Assembly (NCBI GenBank): GCA_021604505.1
Contig: BQJC01000001.1
Coordinates: 1,018,218 to 1,082,217, forward strand
Direction: 5' to 3'
DNA length: 64,000 nucleotides
Source: Nitrospinaceae bacterium
Lineage (GTDB): Bacteria > Nitrospinota > Nitrospinia > Nitrospinales > VA-1
A program made the position numbers and the translations under genes. The notes below the pieces were generated by a model, which ran no database searches, was not told where the DNA came from, and saw only the letters and a program-made list of their open reading frames with translations. This document shows, piece after piece, positions 34,234-40,964 of this stretch; position 1 is the stretch's first letter; each line of letters opens with the position of its first letter.

Positions 34234-35892
34234 CTATAACAAAGTTTCCTTGATGATTTGTTTTACTGTTTCGGTAGCAGCATCCTTGGCCGCCGCTACG
34301 GCAGAGTCTTTGGCCGCTTCTACGGCAGAGTCCTTGGCCGCCGCTACGGCAGAGTCCTTGGCCGCCGCTACGGCAGAGTCCTTGGCCGCCGCTACGGCGG
34401 AGTCCTTGGCCGCTGACACGGCGGAGTCTTTGGCCGCCGCTACGGCGGAGTCTTTGGCCGCCGCTACGGCGGAGTCCTTGGCCGCTGACACGGCAGAGTC
34501 TTTGGCCGCCGCTACGGCGGAATCTTTGGCCGCCGACACGGCGGAATCTTTGGCCGCCGCTACGGCGGAATCTTTGGCCACGGAAACAGCGGTGTCTTTG
34601 ACGACGGGCATGGCGGAGCCTTTAACAGATGCAACGGGAGACTCCTTAAGGCCACTCAAGGTGGAATCAAGATTGGATACAACGGGAGATTCCAGAACAT
34701 TGCTCAAAGTGGAATCAAGGGTGGATACAACGGGAGATTCCAGAACATTGCTCAAAGTGGAATCAAGGGTGGACACTGCGGGAGAATCCTTGACTCCTGT
34801 TACAGTGGAATCTATCACGGTACCTTGAGCAAAGCCGAGGCTCGCAGTTTTTGCTGAAATTTTTGCCGCGGACTTGGCTAATTCTTTGGCGATCCCTTTG
34901 GGCAAAGTTAATTTTTTTGGTTTGGTGGTTTTATTGATGACCGTATTTAACAAACCGGGCGAGGCTTTTGCTACCGCAGTCACCGCACCGTTTTGAGAAA
35001 TATCTTGAAATTCACCTGCTGAAATAAATGCAGCTTTCCCTTTCTCACCATTGGGTAAAATGGGCCAGGTTTCAATCTGGCCTTCCAGAACCACAAAGGT
35101 AGTTTTTCCTTTTGGGTTTACAAAAACCGCAAATTCCGTTCCCCTTACTCCGGCTATGGCGGTGGGTGTGACCACTTTGAAGAAAGAACCGTTTTTTAAC
35201 TTTTTGGTCACCTTGAACCGCACCCAACCCAGTGAAGCCTTGACCAGTGTTTCCCGAATATCCTGGTCCGGATTGTAGATGTGTTTGTTGATATTGATAA
35301 CAGTGTCTTCACTCATGGTGAGAGTGCTTTGATCGTCAAAAGTAAAAAGAGCTTTTGAAGTGTCGTCCGTTTCGAATTTGTCCTCCATGAAAATCGGAGC
35401 GGCCAATTCGGTTTGCTTTTTATCAGTTTCACCCTTATGGGTTTGGAAAACTTTCCCGTCAACCCCGGTAGTGAGGCCGATGTCTGTGGATGAAATGATC
35501 TCCGCATTTTTCAAAAACAGTTTTTGTTCAAACAGGGATGAGTTTTTAGGCCCGCCGGCAAAGGCATAGGTGATGCGTACAAACTCCTGTTGAGACAGGG
35601 CCTCAAGTGAAGGTTTATTATCCAGAACATTGATTCCTTGTTTTTTCAGAGAACTGGCGACTTGCATATACAATGCCTGTTTGGACAATTGAGAATGGTT
35701 TTTCGGCAAAAGAGAGTTTTCGGGATGATTTTTTGCCAGCATCTCAATAAATTCTCCACGGGTGATAGCACCTTCGCCGGGAACCGATGCAAACCCAACC
35801 CCATGAGCAAAAAGAACCGATAAAAAGACAATCAAAAAAGCGATTTTTCGAAATAACCGGATATTCGAAAAATTGTTAAATGAAAATTTCAT
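34234..35892 (-). CDS. FecR-domain protein with Lys-Ala octapeptide repeats (copy 2)
   Basis: A 552-residue paralogue of the protein at 32595-34127, with the same order of parts. A signal peptide is followed by an ITRGEFIEMLAKNHPEN helical region, then the FecR-type domain (ALFTFDDQSTLTMSEDTVININK, GVRGTEFAVFVNPKGKTTFVVLEG). Next are three 16-residue units of the form STLDSTLSNVLESPVV, then fourteen 8-residue units of the KDSAVAAA type, ending KQIIKETLL. The repeat array could form an Ala-rich helix with periodic charge. The start at 35892 is supported by GGAG; the ATG at 35904 is not. Copy 1 follows after a probable terminator. Function unknown; likely acts in the periplasm with the nearby CHASE2 cyclase. 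Confidence 0.85.
   Translation of the reverse strand: MKFSFNNFSNIRLFRKIAFLIVFLSVLFAHGVGFASVPGEGAITRGEFIEMLAKNHPENSLLPKNHSQLSKQALYMQVASSLKKQGINVLDNKPSLEALSQQEFVRITYAFAGGPKNSSLFEQKLFLKNAEIISSTDIGLTTGVDGKVFQTHKGETDKKQTELAAPIFMEDKFETDDTSKALFTFDDQSTLTMSEDTVININKHIYNPDQDIRETLVKASLGWVRFKVTKKLKNGSFFKVVTPTAIAGVRGTEFAVFVNPKGKTTFVVLEGQIETWPILPNGEKGKAAFISAGEFQDISQNGAVTAVAKASPGLLNTVINKTTKPKKLTLPKGIAKELAKSAAKISAKTASLGFAQGTVIDSTVTGVKDSPAVSTLDSTLSNVLESPVVSTLDSTLSNVLESPVVSNLDSTLSGLKESPVASVKGSAMPVVKDTAVSVAKDSAVAAAKDSAVSAAKDSAVAAAKDSAVSAAKDSAVAAAKDSAVAAAKDSAVSAAKDSAVAAAKDSAVAAAKDSAVAAAKDSAVEAAKDSAVAAAKDAATETVKQIIKETLL
34264..34599 (-). repeat. 24-bp tandem repeat encoding KDSAVAAA
   Basis: Fourteen 24-bp units, in frame, encoding KDSAVAAA with limited variation (KDSAVSAA, KDSAVEAA, terminal KDAATETV and KDTAVSVA). 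Near-identity at the DNA level suggests recent slippage or unequal crossover, so copy number may vary between strains and assemblies may collapse it. Confidence 0.9.
34632..34775 (-). repeat. 48-bp tandem repeat encoding STLDSTLSNVLESPVV
   Basis: Three 48-bp units (starting near 34632, 34680 and 34728), the last two almost identical, with a partial fourth after 34775. They encode 16-residue units with Leu at spaced positions, in the linker between the FecR-type domain and the octapeptide array. Confidence 0.8.
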
Positions 35893-35968
35893 TTCCCGCT
35901 CCATTGTTCTGTTTAAATAAAAATAGTTAAAACGCAGTTGCGTGAGAAGTAAGTTGGGTTAGCAGGAA

Positions 35969-36026
35969 ATCGGGCCTGGACCCTGTTTCCTGAGCTTTCT
36001 CATAGCCAAACAGGTGCAAGCCCGAT
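35969..36026 (-). promoter_or_regulatory. Candidate structured leader RNA upstream of FecR copy 2
   Basis: Within the 370-base non-coding region 35893-36262, three helices are nested: a 7-bp outer stem (35969-35975 with 36020-36026), a 7-bp middle stem (35982-35988 with 36008-36014) and a short 3-bp apical stem closing an AAAG loop. The structure ends 77 bases before the start codon at 35892 on the transcribed strand. I compared it by eye with c-di-GMP-I, cobalamin, TPP and SAM consensus motifs and saw no match. The remaining part of the gap (36027-36262) shows nothing recognisable. Confidence 0.4.
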
Positions 36027-36262
36027 GCCTAAAAGGACCAAAAAATAGCGAAGTTCCGAAAGGGTTTGGAAAAGGGGAGGTTGGGTCGAATACTTTTTTT
36101 TAAGCGGGGAAGGAGAACCGCTTTTTTGGAAAATTGGGTGATCAATTTTTTAAACAACTGGCGAGAGAATAAGTACCTGATTTAGAGTAGTTTACAACCG
36201 ATGTGCATCTCCTGGTTTAACCCGTTTTAAACAGACAGGTTCAGCGTGGACCAGGACAAAAG

Positions 36263-38380
36263 TCAGGAAGAAGAAATCAGTTGCGTCGCTTCATCGGCTG
36301 GCAAAGGCTTGCTCAACAGATATCCCTGAATGATATTGCACCCGATGGACCGCAAAACTTCTTTCTGGACTTCAGTTTCCACACCCTCAGCAATGGTTTT
36401 GAGGTTCAGTGCGTTCGCTAAACTTACAATAGCCTTGGCCAGGGTTGCGTCTTTTTCAGAGGTGATGTCCTTCACAAAAGCCCGGTCGACCTTAAGATTA
36501 TTCAATGGAAAACTGTTCAAATAATTAAGGGAAGAATAACCGGTTCCGAAATCGTCGATCGATATTTTTATTCCCAAACTGTTTAACTGCCTGAGTTGGT
36601 CGGCGGCATTCTCTGTGTTTTCCATCAAAACCGATTCCGTGATTTCCAACTCCAGGTATTCGGGGTGAATTTCTATGTCTTTAAGGGTCTCAATTATGGT
36701 TTCAACAAGTTCGGATTGGTTGAACTGATGGGCGGAAAGATTGACCGCGATGGTGATAAATGGCAATCCCATGTCCTGCCAGGTTTTAATCTGTTGGCAG
36801 GCAGTTCGCAGAACCCACTCACCTAAAGGATTGATGAGCCTGGTTTTTTCCGCCAGGGGGATGAATTCCATCGGGGAAACCACCCCCCGGCGCGGATGAT
36901 TCCAACGCACCAGAGCTTCAAATCCGATGATGGTTTCAGAGTCCAGATCCAGTTTGGGCTGATAATAGAGTTCAAATTGCTCCCTCTCCACGGCATTTCT
37001 GAGATCCTGCTCCAGGGTCAGCTTATTTTTAGCCTGGTCTTCCATGTCGGAGATGTAATGACGATAGGTATTTTTGCCGTTTTCCTTTGCAGAATGCATG
37101 GCCGTTTCTGCATGTTTAATCAGAATTTCGCCTTCATGTCCGTCTAAAGGATGATAGGAGAGACCAATGCTGATTGTGACAAAGACTTCTTGTTCACAAA
37201 GTGGAAAGGGGCCGTAGATCAGTCTGAGCAATTCGGAAGCGGCCTTCGCCGCCTCGGTCTCAAAATTGATCCCGGAAAGGATTACAATAAACTCATCTCC
37301 GCCATACCGTCCGACACGACAGTCTGGTGGCGCCCAATTGAGGAGTCGTTCCGTGACGGTTTTCAGTATTTTGTCACCAGCTTGGAGTCCCATGGAATCG
37401 TTGATAACTTTAAAATCATCCAGATCCAGCAACAATACAGCGATGGATTTATTTTTCCGGTTTTCGGTCGCCAGCTCTGAGTTCAGGTGCTCAAGAATCA
37501 GTTTTTTATTCGGAAGCCCCGTCAACGAATCATAAAAAGTCAGATTGGAATTCTTATCTTCCAACTCCTGGACCTGAGACATGTCTTGCGCTATGCCTAC
37601 GAAGACCGGTGGAGTTTCGGTCGTTTGCAATTTAAAATGAATTTCGACAGGGTAAGTCGATCCGTCCTTCCTTTGGTGTTCCCCTTTGTAAACGACCTCC
37701 TGTTTTTTCCCTGCGCGCAAGGGTTTTGTCAGTTCGACAAAAAATTCTTTTGTCGTGTAGGCGATCACGTCAAATGGAGACATTTGCGCGATTTCGCCTT
37801 TTTCATATCCCAGATTCCTCAGGGCGCGTGAATTCATCTTTATGAAGTGATAGGTCTCGGAATCAAAGATATAAATTTCATTTAAGGTGTCATTGAGAAG
37901 GTCCTTGAGCCCGGCATTGGTTTTCTTTTCGCTTCGAAGGATTCTCATACCCTGATCCAGGGCGACCAGATCTTCCCGGGCCCGTTCAGAAACGGTCTTT
38001 AAGACAGTCATTAGAACTTGCGGGTTAGAAGCGAAATGAATCTGGAATTGATCTTTGCCTATTTCCAGCACTCTGGATTTCGAAATAGCGATCAGGGTCG
38101 CTGAACGGGGTTTGCCTTCGATCAAGGTCATCTCTCCAAAGTGATCTCCCTGGCTTCGATGCGCGATCATGGTGTTTTCTTTTTCCACTGAAAGCGCTCC
38201 GGAGAGGACGACAAACATGGAATCACCCAAATCCCCCTCCCGGAACAATATTTCTCCGCCTTCTAGGCTGATTTCCTTGCAGTCGTTTACCAGACATTGC
38301 AATTTTTCATGGCTCAAACTGCTGAAAATTCCAATGGACTTCAGGGAATTGACAATGTCGTCCTGAGAAGAGAGTTTCAT
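36263..38380 (-). CDS. cNMP-binding PAS-GGDEF-EAL signalling protein
   Basis: A 705-residue cytoplasmic protein with four modules. Residues 15-130 are a cyclic-nucleotide-binding domain (EILFREGDLGDSMFVVLSG; phosphate cassette HFGEMTLIEGKPRSATLIA). Residues 150-275 are a PAS domain ending in a PAC-like segment. Residues 280-440 are a diguanylate cyclase with intact RYGGDEF. Residues 455-700 are a phosphodiesterase with intact EALVRW and downstream DDFGTGYSS and AEGVET motifs. Both catalytic signatures look complete, so it may make or degrade c-di-GMP, gated by a cyclic nucleotide. It is divergent from the CHASE2 adenylate cyclase at 38657 (276-base intergenic region), which suggests cAMP as its ligand. 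Confidence 0.93.
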   Translation of the reverse strand: MKLSSQDDIVNSLKSIGIFSSLSHEKLQCLVNDCKEISLEGGEILFREGDLGDSMFVVLSGALSVEKENTMIAHRSQGDHFGEMTLIEGKPRSATLIAISKSRVLEIGKDQFQIHFASNPQVLMTVLKTVSERAREDLVALDQGMRILRSEKKTNAGLKDLLNDTLNEIYIFDSETYHFIKMNSRALRNLGYEKGEIAQMSPFDVIAYTTKEFFVELTKPLRAGKKQEVVYKGEHQRKDGSTYPVEIHFKLQTTETPPVFVGIAQDMSQVQELEDKNSNLTFYDSLTGLPNKKLILEHLNSELATENRKNKSIAVLLLDLDDFKVINDSMGLQAGDKILKTVTERLLNWAPPDCRVGRYGGDEFIVILSGINFETEAAKAASELLRLIYGPFPLCEQEVFVTISIGLSYHPLDGHEGEILIKHAETAMHSAKENGKNTYRHYISDMEDQAKNKLTLEQDLRNAVEREQFELYYQPKLDLDSETIIGFEALVRWNHPRRGVVSPMEFIPLAEKTRLINPLGEWVLRTACQQIKTWQDMGLPFITIAVNLSAHQFNQSELVETIIETLKDIEIHPEYLELEITESVLMENTENAADQLRQLNSLGIKISIDDFGTGYSSLNYLNSFPLNNLKVDRAFVKDITSEKDATLAKAIVSLANALNLKTIAEGVETEVQKEVLRSIGCNIIQGYLLSKPLPADEATQLISSS

Positions 38381-38656
38381 AAATTTCTCAAAAATTATTG
38401 TGGTTGACCTGTGGTCTGCTTTTTGGGCTCAATGACTATCTGTACAGGGAATATTTTTAAGGTAATTGGTTTTACATTTATTTTCAAGTAAAATAATATA
38501 TACTAAGTAATTGATTTTTAATAACCTTAGAGTTTTTTCAGGTATTGCAAAATTGGGGTCCTAAATGACATCTGGTGCAAGAAAATCGTCGCAAATAACA
38601 GGGGTAAAATCAGTGATTTTTAAAAACCTGGGCAGATTTCTCCTATTTTTGACACC

Positions 38657-40930
38657 ATGAAAAAAGCGATTCCCTGGATCATCGGCTTAGCAGTCACAAG
38701 CATCCTTTGCCTTGGTTATTGGCTGAATCCCTCCTCGATGCACCGAATGGAGCTTCTCTTTCAAAACGCTCATTTTCAGTGGCGGGGGCCTTTGCAACCG
38801 GGGCCCGAAGTGGTTATCGCCGCAATCGATGAAAAAAGTATCGATGAATTTGGGCGTTGGCCCTGGTCCAGAAAAACGATTGCGCAGCTGGTCGATAAGC
38901 TGGTTGAGAGCCAGGCGAAGGTGATCGGGTTTGACATGGTGTTCTCGTCGCCCGATGACAGCTCCGGGAAGAACAGCCTCCATCGAATAAAAGAAAAATT
39001 AAAAGAAGAGATCAAAGACGGCCCCCTGGTCGAGGGGCTGATGCATCCCATAATGCAAGAGGCAGATAACGATGCCATCCTCGCCTCGGCTCTCAAAAAA
39101 TCAAAACGAGCCATTTTAGGTTTTTTTTTCCATTTCCATGCTGAAGAGGTGCGGCACCTCACAGCAGCGGAAAGGCACGATCATTTTCAAACTATCAAGC
39201 GTGCTCAATTTGGTGGGTTCACAAAGCCCAAACACGACTTTGATTTGTCGCTGGTGGATTTCAGGTCAGGCTATGCGGTGGAGTCGAACATTCCCATGCT
39301 ATCCGAAAGCGCCAGAAGTCAGGGCTACATCTCGTTTGATATCGAGCCGGATGGTTCCATGCGCAGGCTCCCCATCATCGTCAAGTACCTCGATAAAGCT
39401 TCCAACCGCGAGTATTTTTTCCCCCCCATGAGCGTCAGGGTTCTTGAAAGGTATTTAAAGGGAGCGCTTTTGTTCCGTGTGGGGGAGTTTGGGGCGGAAA
39501 AAGTACTTTTTAATGGAACGGAATCCATAGAAGTGCCCATCAATGAAAAAGGCGAAATGCTGGTAAATTTTCTCGGAGCCAGGGGAACGTTCCCACATAT
39601 TTCCATTGTCGACATTCTGCGTGACGGTGACAACCGGGTTTCTGGCGAGAGTTTGAAGGGTAAAATCGTCTTGATCGGAACCACTGCAACGGCCATGGGG
39701 GACAATAAAGTCACGCCGTTTGACCCGGCCTATCCGGGCGTCGAGATCCACGCGACCATCATCGACAACATCTTAAGGAAAAATTTCCTTTATCAACCGG
39801 GGTGGATTTTTCAGGCCGATTTGGTTTATCTGTTGGCCTCAGGGTTTTTCTTGACCTGGATGTATTTGCGTATCAAGCCGGTTAGGGGCGCATTGGTTTG
39901 TGGTCTGGTAGCCGGTGCCCAGTTTTTATTGACTCAATGGGTCTTTGTGAACCATGGATTTTGGATCACCGCGGTATTCCCGTTTCTTGAAAATATTCTT
40001 ATTTTCGGATCGTTGACGATTCATTGGTATTTGACGGAGAAAAAACAAAAGCACTTCATTCACGATGTCTTTGGCAAGTACCTCTCTCCCAAAGTGGTCG
40101 ACAGACTCATCGAAGACCCCGGTCAGTTGCAATTGGGCGGCGAGGAAAAAGAACTCACCGCGTTGTTCACCGATTTGGCGGAGTTCACGACCTTATCCGA
40201 AAAGCTGTCCGCGCAGGAACTGGTCAATCTTCTAAACGACTATTTCACGGAGATGACAGAAATTCTTTTGAAGCATGAAGGGACTTTGGATAAATACGAT
40301 GGTGACGCAATCAAGGCGTTTTTTGGTGCGCCCTATTATTTTGAAGACCACGCGAAGCGGGCCTGTTGGGTGGCGATTGAAATGCAGGAACGGCTGAAGG
40401 CCCTGCGTGAGCAGTGGAAAAAGGAGGGAAGACCAGAACTGGAAATGCGCATTGGGTTGAACACCGGAATGATGGTGGTGGGAAATTTAGGGTCGAAAAA
40501 TAGAATGAATTATGGCATGAACGGCGACTCCGTCAACCTTGCCGCCCGGCTGGAAGGCGCGAATAAGGAATATGGAACATTTACTTTGATCAGCGAATCA
40601 ACTTATGAACAAGCAAAAGATTGCATCGAAGTTCGGGAGCTGGATTCTATCCGGGTGGTCGGGCGCACCACACCGGTCCGGATTTTTGAACTTCTGGGTA
40701 AAAAGGGTTCACTGGATGAAACCACCCGTGAAATATTGGGTTGGTATCAGAAGGGACTCGGGTTTTATAGAGAAGGGGACTGGGAGGAAGCAATAACCCA
40801 GTTTAAAAATGTTCTTGAAAAACGTCCCCAGGACGGTCCCTCTTTTACCCTGTTGAACCGGTGTCAATTATTAGGGAAAAGTTTCCCGCAGAAAAAATGG
40901 GACGGAATTTATTCCATGCCCGCCAAGTAA
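38657..40930 (+). CDS. CHASE2-domain class III adenylate/guanylate cyclase
   Basis: A 757-residue membrane cyclase. TM1 (about 3-23) leads into a large extracytoplasmic CHASE2 domain (about 40-370; VVIAAIDEKSIDEFGRWPWSR is the hallmark start). Three more membrane helices (about 385-455) follow, then a class III cyclase domain (about 480-665) with both metal aspartates in FTDLAEFTTLSE and KYDGDAIKAFFGAP and a NYGMNGDSVNLAARLEGANK segment. The last 90 residues contain a TPR-like unit. It probably makes cAMP in response to an extracytoplasmic signal. CHASE2 cyclases are often found next to FecR-domain genes, as here on the other side of the divergent cNMP-GGDEF-EAL gene. Confidence 0.93.
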   Translation: MKKAIPWIIGLAVTSILCLGYWLNPSSMHRMELLFQNAHFQWRGPLQPGPEVVIAAIDEKSIDEFGRWPWSRKTIAQLVDKLVESQAKVIGFDMVFSSPDDSSGKNSLHRIKEKLKEEIKDGPLVEGLMHPIMQEADNDAILASALKKSKRAILGFFFHFHAEEVRHLTAAERHDHFQTIKRAQFGGFTKPKHDFDLSLVDFRSGYAVESNIPMLSESARSQGYISFDIEPDGSMRRLPIIVKYLDKASNREYFFPPMSVRVLERYLKGALLFRVGEFGAEKVLFNGTESIEVPINEKGEMLVNFLGARGTFPHISIVDILRDGDNRVSGESLKGKIVLIGTTATAMGDNKVTPFDPAYPGVEIHATIIDNILRKNFLYQPGWIFQADLVYLLASGFFLTWMYLRIKPVRGALVCGLVAGAQFLLTQWVFVNHGFWITAVFPFLENILIFGSLTIHWYLTEKKQKHFIHDVFGKYLSPKVVDRLIEDPGQLQLGGEEKELTALFTDLAEFTTLSEKLSAQELVNLLNDYFTEMTEILLKHEGTLDKYDGDAIKAFFGAPYYFEDHAKRACWVAIEMQERLKALREQWKKEGRPELEMRIGLNTGMMVVGNLGSKNRMNYGMNGDSVNLAARLEGANKEYGTFTLISESTYEQAKDCIEVRELDSIRVVGRTTPVRIFELLGKKGSLDETTREILGWYQKGLGFYREGDWEEAITQFKNVLEKRPQDGPSFTLLNRCQLLGKSFPQKKWDGIYSMPAK

Positions 40931-40964
40931 ATGAGTGAGGAGAACAGGCGCTCCCTTAGCCGGA

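Noticed and set aside
34208-34828. Long plus-strand open frame antisense to the FecR copy 2 repeats
   Set aside because: It exists only because the 24-bp repeat is stop-free in several frames. The product is a monotonous Ala-Ala-Thr-Ala-Glu-Ser chain, and the minus-strand reading has a signal peptide, a FecR-type domain and a ribosome binding site.
35893-36262. c-di-GMP-I riboswitch upstream of FecR copy 2
   Set aside because: The conserved GEMM segments (GGCAAACC and GGACGCAAAGCC type) are not present. The nested stems are reported as an unclassified structure instead.
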